DNA of 64,000 bases. Source: Paracoccus yeei ATCC BAA-599. GTDB taxonomy: Bacteria; Pseudomonadota; Alphaproteobacteria; Rhodobacterales; Rhodobacteraceae. A model generated the notes under the pieces. The model was not told the DNA's origin, made no database searches, and worked only from the letters and a program-made list of their open reading frames with translations. The stretch lies in assembly GCF_000622145.1 (NCBI RefSeq), contig NZ_KK211403.1, positions 69,210 through 133,209 on the forward strand. The letters are read 5' to 3'. The translations under genes were made by a program, and so were the position numbers. Of the stretch, positions 6,647 to 16,388 are shown one piece after another. Positions within the stretch are counted from its first letter, which is position 1. Every line of letters begins with the position of its first letter.

Positions 6647-9600
6647 CAGCCGCTGGTGCCGCCGCAGGTGTTGCACTTCATGCAGGTGCCGTTGCGCACC
6701 AGCGTATAGTTCCCGCATTCGGCGCAAGGGTCGCCTTCGTATCCCTGCAGGCGGGCCTTGGTGCGCAGGTCCACGGCGGCACCCCCCTGCGTCACGGCCA
6801 GGGTCGAAACCCCGGCCTGCAGCACCATCAGATCCTGCGGCAGGCGCTTGCGCAGATAGCCTGTCGAGCTGATCTGCTTGAGCATCTCAAGCGAGCGCGT
6901 GGCGCCTTCGACGGCCGGCGGGACAGGGGCCTGGGTTTCGCGCTCGCCTCCGCCCAGGTCGTCGAACCGCGCGCCTTGCGGCTGGACATGCGCCAGATCG
7001 GTGCGGTCCAGATAGCTGACGGCCAGTTCGCGGAAGACATAGTCCAGGATCGAGGTCGCGTTCTTGATGCTGTCGTTGCCCTGCACCATCCCCGCCGGCT
7101 CGAACCGGGTAAAGGTGAAGGCATCCACGAACTCCTCCAGCGGCACGCCGTATTGCAGGCCGACCGACACGGCGATGGCGAAATTGTTCATCATCGCGCG
7201 AAAGCCCGCGCCTTCCTTGTGCATGTCGATGAAGATCTCGCCCAGGCTGCCGTCGTCGTATTCGCCGGTCCGCAGATAGACCTTGTGCCCGCCGACCATC
7301 GCCTTTTGGGTATAGCCCTTGCGGCGCTGGGGCAGCTTTTCGCGGTGGCTGCGCACCGCCTCCTTGACGATGATCCGCTCGACCACCTTTTCGGCGATGA
7401 CGGTGGCGCGTTCCTGCGGGGTGCCGCTTGCCAGCACCTCCTCGGCCTCGTCATCGCCCTCGACCAGCGCGGCCGCCAGCGGCTGGGACAGTTTCGAGCC
7501 GTCGCGGTAAAGCGCGTTGGCCTTGATCCCCAGCGACCAGGACAGTTCATAGGCCGCCAGCGCATCGGCAATCGTGGCGCTGTTGGGCATGTTGATCGTC
7601 TTCGAGATCGCGCCCGAGATGAAGGACTGCGCCGCCGCCATCATGCGGATGTGGCTTTCCACCGACAGATAGCGGGTGCCCTTCTTGCCGCAGGCGTTGG
7701 CGCAGTCGAAGATGGCCAGATGCTCGGGCTTCAGATGGGGGGCGCCTTCCAGGGTCATGGTGCCGCAGACGTGGTCGTTGGCCGCCTCGATCTGGGCCTT
7801 GGTAAAGCCCAGGTGGCGCAGCATGTCGAAGCTGGGGTCCAGAAGCTTCTCGGCCGGGATGCCCAGGGTCTGGCGGCAGAAATCCTCGCCCAGGGTCCAC
7901 TGGTTGAAGATGAAGCGGATGTCGAAGGCCGATTCCAGCGCCGCCTCGATCCGGTCCAGCTCGGCCGGGCCGAAGCCGTGGCCGACCAGGCTGGCGTGGT
8001 TGATATGGGGCGCGTTCCCCAGGCTGGCGTGGCCCACGGCATAGGCGGCGATCTCGTCGATCTGGGCGGGGGTATAGCCCAGCGTCCGCAGCGCGGCGGG
8101 AACCGAGCGGTTGATGATCTTGAAATAGCCGCCGCCCGCCAGCTTCTTGAACTTGACCAGCGCGAAATCGGGCTCGATCCCGGTGGTGTCGCAATCCATG
8201 ACCAGACCGATGGTGCCGGTCGGGGCGATCACGGTCGCCTGGGCGTTGCGATAGCCGTGCTCCTCGCCCAGGGTCAGGGCCTCGTCCCAGGCGTTCTGGG
8301 CCATGGCGACCAGGCGCGGGTCGGGGCAGTTCTCGACGTCCAGTTCGACGGGACGGACGTTCACCCCGTCATAGGCGCCGGTGCCATGGGCGGCGGCGCG
8401 GTGGTTGCGGATCACGCGCAGCATGGCCGCCGCATTCCGTGCATAGCCGGGGAAGGGCCCGCGCTCGGCCGCCATTTCGGCCGAGGTCGAATAGGCCACC
8501 CCCGTCATGATCGCGGTCAGCGCGCCGCACAGCGCCCTGCCTTCGGCGGAATCATAGCCCAGGCCCATCGTCATCAGCAGCCCGCCGATGTTGGCATAGC
8601 CCAGGCCCAGCGTGCGGAAGTCGTGGCTGCGCTGCGCGATCTCGGCCGAAGGGAACTGCGCCATCAGCACGCTGATTTCCAGCGTCAGGGTCCACAGCCG
8701 CGTGGCGTGGACATAGGCGTCCGCGTCAAAGCCGGTGCCGTCCCAGAAGGTCAGCAGGTTCATCGACGCCAGATTGCAGGCGGTATCGTCCAGGAACATG
8801 TATTCGCTGCACGGGTTGCTGGCACGGATCGGCCCGTCCTCGGGGCAGGTGTGCCAGGCGTTCACCGTGTCGTGGAACTGGATGCCGGGATCGGCGCAGG
8901 CCCAGGCGGCATGGCCGATCTGGTCCCACAGCTCGCGGGCGCGCACGGTCCTGGCGGTGCTGCCGTCGGTGCGGCGGACCAGTTCCCACGGCAGGTCGTC
9001 GCGGACGGCGCGTAGGAAGGCGTCCGTCACCCGCACCGAATTGTTCGAGTTCTGCCCGGAAACCGAGGCATAGGCATCCGAATCCCAATCCGTGTCATAG
9101 GTTGGGAATTCAATCGAATCAAAGCCCTGCCGGGCATATTGCAGAACCCGGTTGATATAGGTTTCGGGGATCATGCTGCGCTTGGCGCCGCGGATCGCCG
9201 CCTTCAGGGCGGGGTTCAGGGCGGGATCGGTGGCATCCTGGGTGCTGCCGTCCCATTCCCGAATCGCTGCGAAGATCTCGTTCAGCTTCCGTTCGTGCAT
9301 CTTGGAGCCGGCCACCAGCGACGCGACCTTCTGTTCCTCGATGACCTTCCAGTTGATGAACTGCTCGATGTCGGGGTGATCCATGTCGCAGATCACCATC
9401 TTTGCCGCGCGTCGGGTCGTACCGCCCGATTTGATCGCGCCGGCTGCCCGGTCTCCGATCTTCAGGAAGCCCATGAGCCCCGAAGATTTCCCGCCGCCCG
9501 ACAGTTTCTCGCCCTCCCCTCGAAGGGACGAAAAATTGGTGCCCGTTCCCGAGCCGTATTTGAAGAGCCGCGCCTCGCGCACCCACAGGTCCATGATGCC

Positions 9601-10236
9601 GCCGTCGTTCACCAGGTCGTCGCTGACCGACTGGATGAAGCAGGCATGGGGCTGGGGATGTTCATAGGCGCTGTCCGACCGCACCAGCTTGCCGGTCCGG
9701 TAATCGACATAGAAATGCCCTTGGGACGGGCCGTCGATGCCATAGGCCCAATGCAGCCCGGTGTTGAACCATTGCGGACTGTTCGGCGCCCCCATCTGGC
9801 GCGCCAGCATGTGGCGCATCTCGTCGTAATAGGCGCGGGCGCTTTCCTCGTCCGAGAAATATTCGCCCTTCCAGCCCCAATAGGCCCAGGCGCCTGCCAG
9901 ACGGTCGAACACCTGGCGGGCCGAGGTCTCGCCCACAAGGCGCTCAGCTTCGGGCAATTCGGCCAGGGCCACCTCGTCCGCGACCGAGCGCCACAGGAAT
10001 TCCGGGACGCCCTTTTCCTTGACCCGCTTCAGCCGCGCCGGCACCCCCGCCTTGCGGAAGTACTTCTGGGCGATCACGTCCGAGGCGACCTGGCTCCACC
10101 CTTCGGGAACCTCGACGGCCTCGTTGCGAAAGACGATCTGGCCGTCCGGGTTGCGGATCTCGCTGGCGGTCGTGGTAAAGGCGATCCCGCCATAGGCTCC
10201 GCCGCGTTCGGTGGTAAAGCGCCGCTCGATTTTCAT
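6640..10236 (-). CDS. nrdJ: Adenosylcobalamin-dependent (class II) ribonucleoside-diphosphate reductase
   Basis: This 1198-residue enzyme makes deoxyribonucleotides from ribonucleotides using adenosylcobalamin as radical source, independent of oxygen. Visible features are HACFIQS (C199, first redox cysteine), NPCSEYMFLDDTACNLASMN near the middle, and a C-terminal zinc-ribbon-like tail with CAECG, CMKCNTCGG and final SGCS. The length fits the long class II form common in alphaproteobacteria. The start at 10236 (MKIERRFTTE) follows the conserved N-terminus; an upstream in-frame ATG at 10437 would add unrelated residues. No other RNR genes are in the window. The 3' end is the landing site of the IS and transposon remnants. 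Confidence 0.95.
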   Translation of the reverse strand: MKIERRFTTERGGAYGGIAFTTTASEIRNPDGQIVFRNEAVEVPEGWSQVASDVIAQKYFRKAGVPARLKRVKEKGVPEFLWRSVADEVALAELPEAERLVGETSARQVFDRLAGAWAYWGWKGEYFSDEESARAYYDEMRHMLARQMGAPNSPQWFNTGLHWAYGIDGPSQGHFYVDYRTGKLVRSDSAYEHPQPHACFIQSVSDDLVNDGGIMDLWVREARLFKYGSGTGTNFSSLRGEGEKLSGGGKSSGLMGFLKIGDRAAGAIKSGGTTRRAAKMVICDMDHPDIEQFINWKVIEEQKVASLVAGSKMHERKLNEIFAAIREWDGSTQDATDPALNPALKAAIRGAKRSMIPETYINRVLQYARQGFDSIEFPTYDTDWDSDAYASVSGQNSNNSVRVTDAFLRAVRDDLPWELVRRTDGSTARTVRARELWDQIGHAAWACADPGIQFHDTVNAWHTCPEDGPIRASNPCSEYMFLDDTACNLASMNLLTFWDGTGFDADAYVHATRLWTLTLEISVLMAQFPSAEIAQRSHDFRTLGLGYANIGGLLMTMGLGYDSAEGRALCGALTAIMTGVAYSTSAEMAAERGPFPGYARNAAAMLRVIRNHRAAAHGTGAYDGVNVRPVELDVENCPDPRLVAMAQNAWDEALTLGEEHGYRNAQATVIAPTGTIGLVMDCDTTGIEPDFALVKFKKLAGGGYFKIINRSVPAALRTLGYTPAQIDEIAAYAVGHASLGNAPHINHASLVGHGFGPAELDRIEAALESAFDIRFIFNQWTLGEDFCRQTLGIPAEKLLDPSFDMLRHLGFTKAQIEAANDHVCGTMTLEGAPHLKPEHLAIFDCANACGKKGTRYLSVESHIRMMAAAQSFISGAISKTINMPNSATIADALAAYELSWSLGIKANALYRDGSKLSQPLAAALVEGDDEAEEVLASGTPQERATVIAEKVVERIIVKEAVRSHREKLPQRRKGYTQKAMVGGHKVYLRTGEYDDGSLGEIFIDMHKEGAGFRAMMNNFAIAVSVGLQYGVPLEEFVDAFTFTRFEPAGMVQGNDSIKNATSILDYVFRELAVSYLDRTDLAHVQPQGARFDDLGGGERETQAPVPPAVEGATRSLEMLKQISSTGYLRKRLPQDLMVLQAGVSTLAVTQGGAAVDLRTKARLQGYEGDPCAECGNYTLVRNGTCMKCNTCGGTSGCS

Positions 10237-10626
10237 CCTGCACCCCGATCTGCCTGCCGCCCGCCCGGATGCACGGCGCAGACCCGGCGACGCCATGCGT
10301 CGTCCAGGACCGCAGCGCGCGGGCAAGGCTGTTGATGTCTGTCTGTCTGCCGCCGCTGCCCGGACCGTGCGTGGCACAAGATCTGGTGGCTGGGCGATCA
10401 TGACGCACAAACTGACGCGCGTCGCGAGTCGATTCAACGTGAAAATTTTTACATGAATGTCAGCTTGAGGTTGACAGTCGCCCCGGCGCGACAGGCCGTA
10501 GATTCGTCGTCACCCCGGGTTAATTTCATCCACCTGTGCGGCCCTTGGGCAAAACCCAAGCGATCCGGCGGTTGGTCACAGCTTATCCACCGCCTTGCCC
10601 ACAGGTCGGGTTGCGGTTTTGTTCGC
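10237..10626. other. Intergenic region between fau and nrdJ
   Basis: These 390 bp hold the nrdJ leader and promoter region but no gene. An AT-rich patch at about 10440-10455 (AAAATTTTTACAT) is a possible -10 region for minus-strand transcription. One DnaA-box-like 9-mer, TTATCCACC at 10583-10591, has one mismatch. No palindromic NrdR box and no recognisable cobalamin riboswitch core was seen. Confidence 0.4.
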
Positions 10627-11187
10627 CTAACCCCGCGCCAAAGGTTTTTTCGCCGGAACCAGAATCCGGCGGTCCGTGACGACCAGATCCAGCGGCTGGT
10701 CGGTCGGTTCGGCGGGAATCGGGGGCACCTCTTGCGTGTCATAGGCGAATCCCACGGCCAGCACCTCCCCGTCCCGGCGCAGCACCTCGAGCGTGCGGTC
10801 ATAGAAGCCGCCGCCATAGCCCAGCCGGTTGCCGACCAGGTCAAAGCCGGCCAAGGGCACGATCAGCACCTGGGGAACCAGAACCGGCGCGTCCTCGGGC
10901 GGATGGCTGGTGCCGAAGGTCCCGCCCTCGAGCCGGCCGTCATGGCGGCGAAAGACCAGCGGCCGGGCCGGGCCCGTCACCACGGGCAGGCAGACCGGCC
11001 CCGCATGCGCGTCCATCGCGGGACGCGGATCGGCCTCGCCCCGCATGGGCCAGTAGCCGGCCAGAACCTTGCCCGCATGGGGTTCCAGGACCTCGCGCAG
11101 GTTCCTCGTCAGGGCCGCGTCGTCGCCCCCCTGGGCGCGCGCGGCCAGCGCCCGCAGGCGCAATTCGGATTTCAGATCAGCATCCAT
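10627..11187 (-). CDS. fau: 5-formyltetrahydrofolate cyclo-ligase
   Basis: The 186-residue protein converts 5-formyl-THF to 5,10-methenyl-THF with ATP, returning the storage folate to the one-carbon pool. The family signature GYGGGFYDR is at residues 124-132, with basic N-terminal residues for phosphate binding and PLAGFD before it. The length is normal. Its start overlaps the 3' end of mgtE by 16 bp, so the two are probably cotranscribed. In many proteobacteria 6S RNA lies next to this gene, but the upstream side is occupied by mgtE here and no 6S-like structure was recognised. Confidence 0.92.
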   Translation of the reverse strand: MDADLKSELRLRALAARAQGGDDAALTRNLREVLEPHAGKVLAGYWPMRGEADPRPAMDAHAGPVCLPVVTGPARPLVFRRHDGRLEGGTFGTSHPPEDAPVLVPQVLIVPLAGFDLVGNRLGYGGGFYDRTLEVLRRDGEVLAVGFAYDTQEVPPIPAEPTDQPLDLVVTDRRILVPAKKPLARG

Positions 11188-12557
11188 GTCGCCAGCCCCA
11201 GGAAAGCAAAGAATCCCATCATGTCGGTCATCGTGGTGACGAAGGTGCCCGAGGCCAGTGCCGGATCCAGCCCCAGCCGGCTAAGTCCCAGCGGCACCAG
11301 CACGCCCCCCGTGGCGGCGACGATCTGGTTGGCGATCATCGCCATGCCCAGCACGACCCCGATCATCGGCGCGCCCAGGATGAAGGTGCCGGCCAGGAAC
11401 AGGATCACCGCCAGTCCCAGCCCGTTCAGCAGCCCCGCCGCCAGTTCGCGCAGGATGACGCGCCGCGCATTGCCGCTGGTCAGTTCCCGCGTGGCCAGCG
11501 CCCGGACCGCGACCGCCAGCGACTGGGTGCCCGCAATGCCGCCCGTCGAGGCGACGATGGGCATCAGCGCGGCCAGGATCACCAACTGCGCCACCGTCGC
11601 CTCGAACCGCGAGATGACCAGCGCGGACAGCGAGGCGGTGAACAGGTTGATGACCAGCCAGGGCAGGCGCTGCCGCGCCGTCTGAAGCGGCCCGTCCGAG
11701 ACATGGCTTTCGTCCGAGACGCGGGCCATGCGCAGGAAGTCCTCCTCATGCTCCTCGTCCAGGACCGACATGGCGTCGTCGATGGTGATGATGCCCACCA
11801 GCCGGTCGTGGTCATCGACCACCGGCGCCGAGATCAGGTGATACTTGTTGAAGGCATAGGCCACGTCGCCTTCGTCCTGCCGGGCCGAGATGGTGCGGAA
11901 GCTGTCCTCGGTGATGTCGCGCAGGGGGATGTGGCGGCGCGAGGCCAAGAGCTTGCCCAGCGTCACATAGCCCGTCGGATGGCGGCGCGGATCGACCAGG
12001 ACGACGTGATAGAACTGATCGGGCAGCCAGTCCTCCTGCCGCAGAAAGTCGATGGTCTCGCCCACCGTCCAGTGTTCGGGTGCCGTCACGACCTCGGACT
12101 GCATCAGGCGGCCGGCCGAGTATTCGGGATAGGTCAGCGACTGTTCGACGGCCGCCCGGTCGCTGTCGTCCAGCGCCGCCAGGATGGCCTGCTGCTCGGG
12201 CGCCTCCATGTCCTCGATCAGGTCGACGACATCGTCGCTGTCCATCTCGCGCACGGCTTCGGCCAGCACGGCGCGGGGCAGCTGCTCGATCACCTCCTCG
12301 CGGATCGACTCGTCGATCTCGGTCAGGATGTCGCCGTCGATCTCGCCCGAGTAAAGCTGCAGGAACTCGCGCCGGCGCTGCGGGGTCAGCTGTTCGATCA
12401 GGTCGGCGATGTCGGCCGCGTGCACCGGGTCCAGAAGCGCATCCAGAAGCGGGCCGTCGCCCTCGTCGATGGCTCGCTCGATGGCGTTCAGGTCGTGCCG
12501 GCTCAGCTGGAAGTCGTCTTCCGTTGCGTCGGCTTCGGCATCGCGATGCTCGGTCAT
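11172..12557 (-). CDS. mgtE: Magnesium transporter MgtE
   Basis: This 461-residue inner-membrane protein has the MgtE order: an acidic N-terminal helical domain (about 30-140, rich in Glu/Asp, with DIADLIEQL and MDSDDVVDLIEDM), two CBS domains (about 145-265) and five membrane segments (about 300-461) containing the conserved PIVASTGGIAGTQ loop. The cytoplasmic domains sense Mg2+ and gate the channel. The first residues are strongly acidic. It forms an operon with fau by overlap. Confidence 0.94.
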   Translation of the reverse strand: MTEHRDAEADATEDDFQLSRHDLNAIERAIDEGDGPLLDALLDPVHAADIADLIEQLTPQRRREFLQLYSGEIDGDILTEIDESIREEVIEQLPRAVLAEAVREMDSDDVVDLIEDMEAPEQQAILAALDDSDRAAVEQSLTYPEYSAGRLMQSEVVTAPEHWTVGETIDFLRQEDWLPDQFYHVVLVDPRRHPTGYVTLGKLLASRRHIPLRDITEDSFRTISARQDEGDVAYAFNKYHLISAPVVDDHDRLVGIITIDDAMSVLDEEHEEDFLRMARVSDESHVSDGPLQTARQRLPWLVINLFTASLSALVISRFEATVAQLVILAALMPIVASTGGIAGTQSLAVAVRALATRELTSGNARRVILRELAAGLLNGLGLAVILFLAGTFILGAPMIGVVLGMAMIANQIVAATGGVLVPLGLSRLGLDPALASGTFVTTMTDMMGFFAFLGLATWMLI

Positions 12558-12620
12558 GGCGGGCTCACTTTGGGCGGGCGGTTCGTGTTGGCGGCACCAT
12601 AGGGGGGATGGAGCCGCGCC

Positions 12621-13460
12621 TCAATCGTCCGCCGGGCCGAGAAGCGCCAGCGCCTGGGCGTGAAGCGCGGGCGACCCGGCGGCCAGGATCCGGCCGCCGC
12701 CATGGGCAGGGCGGCCCTGCCAGTCGGTCACGATCCCGCCCGCCGCCTGGACGACGGCGATCGGGGCGGCCACGTCATAGGCCTGCAGGCCCGCCTCGAT
12801 CACCAGATCGACATGGCCCGCGGCAAGCAGGGCGTAGGCATAGCAGTCAAGGCCATAGCGGGTCAGCCGCACCCGGTCGGCGACGCGACGAAAGGCGGCA
12901 TGTTCGGCAGGGCTGCCCACCTCGGGGTAGGTGGTCATCAGCGTGGCCTGGGCCAAGTCGACCCCCTGGCGGGCGGCCAGCGCGCGGGTGCCCGCGCGAT
13001 CCGACAGGCTGGCGCGGCCGAACCCGCCCTCGAACCGCTCGCCAAGGTGGGGCTGGTCCACGATGCCATAGATCGGGCCGTCGGCCGCGGTCACGCCGAT
13101 CAGGACGCCCCAGCTGGGCGCCCCGGCCATGAAGGCGCGGGTCCCGTCGATCGGGTCCAGCACCCAGGTCAGGCCGCTTGTGCCGGGCTGTGCGCCGAAT
13201 TCCTCGCCCAGGATGGCGTCGTCGGGGCGGGCCTCGGCCAGGATCGCGCGCATGGCGCGTTCGCTGGCACGATCCGCCTCGGTGACGGGGTCAAAGCCCT
13301 TCTGGGCCTTGTTGTCGGGATGCAGGTCCGGGCTGCGGAACAGCCGCAGCGTTTCGACCCGCGCCGCGTCGGCCAGCCGGTGCGCCGTCGCGACGATCCC
13401 AGCGGCCGTGTCCGGGGAAATGCCGGCACTCGCGCCGGCCGGCCTTTGGACTTCGTGCAT
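12621..13460 (-). CDS. hisN: Inositol-monophosphatase-family phosphatase, probable histidinol-phosphatase
   Basis: The 279-residue protein has the metal-binding motifs GEEFG, WVLDPIDGTRAF and YDVAAPIAVVQAAGG. The last is the usual WDxAA site with Tyr for Trp. Rhodobacterales proteins of this type are generally assigned as HisN, which removes phosphate from histidinol phosphate. Substrate cannot be proven here; hisC elsewhere in the window shows that the pathway is present. The ATG at 13460 was chosen because the extra residues of a 13511 start look unlike the family. Confidence 0.82.
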   Translation of the reverse strand: MHEVQRPAGASAGISPDTAAGIVATAHRLADAARVETLRLFRSPDLHPDNKAQKGFDPVTEADRASERAMRAILAEARPDDAILGEEFGAQPGTSGLTWVLDPIDGTRAFMAGAPSWGVLIGVTAADGPIYGIVDQPHLGERFEGGFGRASLSDRAGTRALAARQGVDLAQATLMTTYPEVGSPAEHAAFRRVADRVRLTRYGLDCYAYALLAAGHVDLVIEAGLQAYDVAAPIAVVQAAGGIVTDWQGRPAHGGGRILAAGSPALHAQALALLGPADD

Positions 13461-13537
13461 GGACACCCCGCGGCTGTGACAGGGATCACAGATAGCGCGC
13501 CTTTCCCCCAAGCGAAAGCCCAGGCGCCCCGGTCGGG

Positions 13538-13897
13538 TCAGGCGGCGTCCGACAGCACCCGCGCCAGTTCAAAGATCTGGCGGCGCTGCGCCTCGGGCAT
13601 GGCGTAATAGGCGCGGACCAGCTGCAGCGCCTCCTTGTCGCCCAGGATGTCGCCTTCGACCGTGGCCTGAACCTGCCCGTCCTCGAGCCCCTCGAAGAAG
13701 AAGCTGACCGGAACCTCGACCGCCTGCGCGATGTCCCACAGGCGCGATGCCGAAACCCGGTTCATGCCGGTTTCGTACTTCTGGATCTGCTGGAACTTGA
13801 TGCCGACCTTTTCGGCCAGCTGCTGCTGGGTCATTCCGATCATCCAGCGACGATGGCGGATCCGCTTGCCCACGTGGACATCGACGTTATGCTTCAT
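13538..13897 (-). CDS. XRE-family helix-turn-helix regulator
   Basis: The 119-residue protein has a Cro/CI-type helix-turn-helix at about residues 10-65 (MTQQQLAEKVGIKFQQIQKY) and a short C-terminal region ending in PEAQRRQIFELARVL. Such single-domain SinR-like regulators are widespread in Rhodobacterales, and their targets are mostly unknown. A good ribosome-binding site (GAGGTG) lies six bases before the ATG, and TATAGT about 40 bp upstream may be a -10 box. It is divergent from the quinone oxidoreductase gene. Confidence 0.88.
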   Translation of the reverse strand: MKHNVDVHVGKRIRHRRWMIGMTQQQLAEKVGIKFQQIQKYETGMNRVSASRLWDIAQAVEVPVSFFFEGLEDGQVQATVEGDILGDKEALQLVRAYYAMPEAQRRQIFELARVLSDAA

Positions 13898-14067
13898 GGT
13901 AACACCTCACTCACTCAATCTGAACGTGCACTATAGCATCGTGCCGCAATTTTCGAGCGCGAACTGGATCATCTGACCAAAAAGACAATCCCTTTGACGC
14001 TCTGCCCGGCTTTGCGGTTACTTGCGCAAACCCGGTGGCAGCTTCGGGGAATATGGCAGGGGGAAAT

Positions 14068-15036
14068 ATGGCTGGATACTGGAAAGTGATGGGGTTGTCC
14101 GAAAAGGCAACTTCGCCCGCGATGGGCGAGTGGCCCGCCCGTGCGCCGGGACCGGACGAGGTGGTGGTCAGACTGCGCGCGGCGGCGCTGAACTTTGCCG
14201 ACCTGCTGATGCTGGACGGGCGCTATCAGGACACCCCGCCGCGCCCCTTCATCCCCGGCCTCGAAGGCGCGGGCGAGGTGATCGAGGCCGGGCCCGAGGC
14301 GGGGCTCGCGCCCGGCACGCGCGTCGCCGTCTACAGCCAGGGCACCATGGCCGAGGCGAATGTCTTTCCCGCCGCGCATTGCGTGCCGATCCCCGACACG
14401 ATGGGCTGGGCCGAGGCGGCGGGTTTCCTGATCGCTTACGGCACCAGCCACCTGGCGCTGTCCCATCGCGCAGGCCTGCGTGCGGGCGATGCGCTGGCCG
14501 TGCTGGGCGCCGCCGGCGGGGTCGGGCTGACGGCGGTCGAGATCGGCGCCGCGCTGGGGGCGCGGGTGATCGCCGTGGCCCGGGGGGCGGCACGGCTTGA
14601 AACGGCCCGCGCGGCCGGCGCGGCCGAGACCATCGACAGCGAGACCTGCCCCGACCTGCGCGCGGCGCTGCGGGCACTGGGCGGGGTCGATGTGGTCTAT
14701 GACCCCGTCGGCGACGCGCTGGGTGAGGCGGCGTTCGGCGCGCTGCGCCCGGGCGGGCGCTTCCTGCTGATCGGCTTTGCCGGGGGCAAGCCGCCCCGGC
14801 TGCCGCTGAACCATGCGCTGGTCAAGAACATCGCCATCCACGGGCTGTACTGGGGCGCCTATCGTACGCTCGATCCCGGTGCCATGCGGGACAGCCTGAC
14901 CGCGTTGATGGCGCTTTACCAGGCGGGCCGGCTGCACCCCCACGTCGGCGCCACCCTGCCGCTGGAGCGCCTGCCCGAGGCCTATGCGCTGCTGGAAAGC
15001 CGCAGCACCTCGGGCAAGATCGTCGTGACGATCTGA
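14068..15036 (+). CDS. NADPH:quinone oxidoreductase, zinc-free MDR family
   Basis: The 322-residue protein is a medium-chain reductase: GroES-like N-domain (about 25-110, with GLEGAGEVIEAG) and a Rossmann domain containing AVLGAAGGVGLTAVEIG. The cysteines of zinc-dependent members are absent from the usual site, in keeping with quinone reductases and related enoyl reductases. The third in-frame ATG was chosen because AGGGGGAA precedes it at proper distance. Reaction and cofactor are family knowledge; the natural substrate is unknown. Confidence 0.85.
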   Translation: MAGYWKVMGLSEKATSPAMGEWPARAPGPDEVVVRLRAAALNFADLLMLDGRYQDTPPRPFIPGLEGAGEVIEAGPEAGLAPGTRVAVYSQGTMAEANVFPAAHCVPIPDTMGWAEAAGFLIAYGTSHLALSHRAGLRAGDALAVLGAAGGVGLTAVEIGAALGARVIAVARGAARLETARAAGAAETIDSETCPDLRAALRALGGVDVVYDPVGDALGEAAFGALRPGGRFLLIGFAGGKPPRLPLNHALVKNIAIHGLYWGAYRTLDPGAMRDSLTALMALYQAGRLHPHVGATLPLERLPEAYALLESRSTSGKIVVTI

Positions 15037-15158
15037 CTTTTGCGTCACCGGCCGGGCGGCGGGGCGGTGGCGCATTGAAAATCCTGCGAACTCTGCCAAT
15101 ATCCTGCGTGATGGTGGGCCGGCATGGCCGCACCGCGATTTTCGACCGGGGAGAACCG

Positions 15159-15929
15159 ATGCAAGACTACAACACGATCCGCACGGCCGGGACCGCGACG
15201 CGCTCGGCCGCCGTGGACGAAGGGCTTCGCGCCTATATGAACAAGGTCTATGGCCTGATGGCCGTGGGCATGCTTGTTACCGCCGGCGCCGCCTGGGGCA
15301 TGGCCGGACTGGCGTTGTCGGACGTGCAGACGCCCTATGCGCTGGGTAACGGCCAGTACCTGACCGAGTTCGGCAAGACCCTGTACCTGTCGCCCTTCAA
15401 GTGGCTGGTGATGTTCGCGCCGCTGCTGATGGTCTTTGCCTTCGGCGCCGCGCTGAACCGGCTTTCGGTGCAGGGCGCGACCACGCTGTTCTATGCCTTC
15501 GCCGCCGTCATGGGCGTGTCGATCAGCTGGATCTTTGCCGCCTATACCTCGGTGTCGATCGTGCAGACCTTCCTGGTGACGGCCATCGCCTTTGCCGGCC
15601 TGTCGCTTTACGGCTACACAACCAAGCGCGACCTGTCGGGCATGGGCACCTTCCTGATGATGGGCCTGATCGGGCTGATCGTCGCCTCGATCGTGAACAT
15701 CTTCCTGAAGTCCAGCGCCATGCAGTTCGCCATCTCGGTGATCGGCGTGCTGATCTTTGCGGGGCTGACCGCGTTCGACACGCAGAACATCAAGAATACC
15801 TATCTGCGCCTGGCGAACTCGGATCGAGATTTTCTGGGCAAGGCCGCGATCATGGGCGCGCTGCAGCTGTATCTGGACTTCCTGAACCTGTTCATGTTCC
15901 TGCTGCAGTTCATGGGCAACCGCGAATAA
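15159..15929 (+). CDS. Bax inhibitor-1/YccA family membrane protein
   Basis: The 256-residue protein has seven predicted membrane segments and the family C-terminus TAFDTQNIKNTYLRLA followed by ALQLYLDFLNLFMFLLQ. BI-1 proteins are implicated in calcium leak and membrane-protein quality control (YccA acts on FtsH), but the role of this subfamily is not established. GGGGAG lies five bases before the ATG. It is monocistronic, with a hairpin terminator candidate following. Confidence 0.92.
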   Translation: MQDYNTIRTAGTATRSAAVDEGLRAYMNKVYGLMAVGMLVTAGAAWGMAGLALSDVQTPYALGNGQYLTEFGKTLYLSPFKWLVMFAPLLMVFAFGAALNRLSVQGATTLFYAFAAVMGVSISWIFAAYTSVSIVQTFLVTAIAFAGLSLYGYTTKRDLSGMGTFLMMGLIGLIVASIVNIFLKSSAMQFAISVIGVLIFAGLTAFDTQNIKNTYLRLANSDRDFLGKAAIMGALQLYLDFLNLFMFLLQFMGNRE

Positions 15930-15960
15930 GCGGGCGTTCCATCCACGAGATTCGCGACAA

Positions 15961-15985
15961 GGCCGGGCATCTGCCCGGTCTTATC
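15961..15985 (+). terminator. Hairpin after the BI-1 family gene
   Basis: CCGGGC at 15963-15968 pairs with GCCCGG at 15973-15978 around a four-base loop, extended by G-C and G-T pairs and followed by TTATCCATTT. It is a modest intrinsic terminator about 30 bp after the stop codon. Confidence 0.6.
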
Positions 15986-16388
15986 CATTTGTTCTGCCAT
16001 GGTTCCTGCGCAGGGATCCCGGCGCTCTGACCCTTTGGCTTCGCCGGCCTGTCGCCTGTCAATTTTCCAGACATGACGTACAAAATAACGCGGAATGATT
16101 ATCCATGAAATCCAATGCAATGATGCAGGTAATATTGGTTAACGCTTTCATTTAAAAAGATTCCGTACTGACAAGTTCAGCAATTCTTCTTGTCAGGCAA
16201 TTAAAGCAAATTAGACATGACGGCGCCGGTGCATTCCGCGCCGGTGCCGTCTCGATGCAGTCCGCCAACTTCCTCCGGTCCATTCTGACCGGATAACGCC
16301 CTTGGGCGAACGGGAATGTCTGTCTTGATTGTCGATGCGGTGAACCGATCACGCCATGCATTGGGCGTGTCTGATAGCGAGTACTTGA
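15986..16388. other. AT-rich intergenic region with a long hairpin
   Basis: No gene is seen. The stretch 16060-16215 is unusually AT-rich for this genome and may hold the promoter of the Hint protein. A 14-bp hairpin with two G-T pairs and a five-base loop sits at 16219-16251. Read on the minus strand it is followed by a T-rich tail, so it could terminate minus-strand transcription. A function for it in front of a plus-strand gene is not obvious. Confidence 0.5.

Noticed and set aside
6463..9015. Long plus-strand open frame antisense to nrdJ
   Set aside because: It mirrors the codon pattern of nrdJ, has low-complexity composition and no family motif. It is an artefact of high GC content.
10583..10591. 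DnaA-box-like TTATCCACC upstream of nrdJ as a sign of an origin
   Set aside because: It is a single imperfect copy with no cluster, no AT-rich unwinding region and no dnaA/dnaN neighbours.
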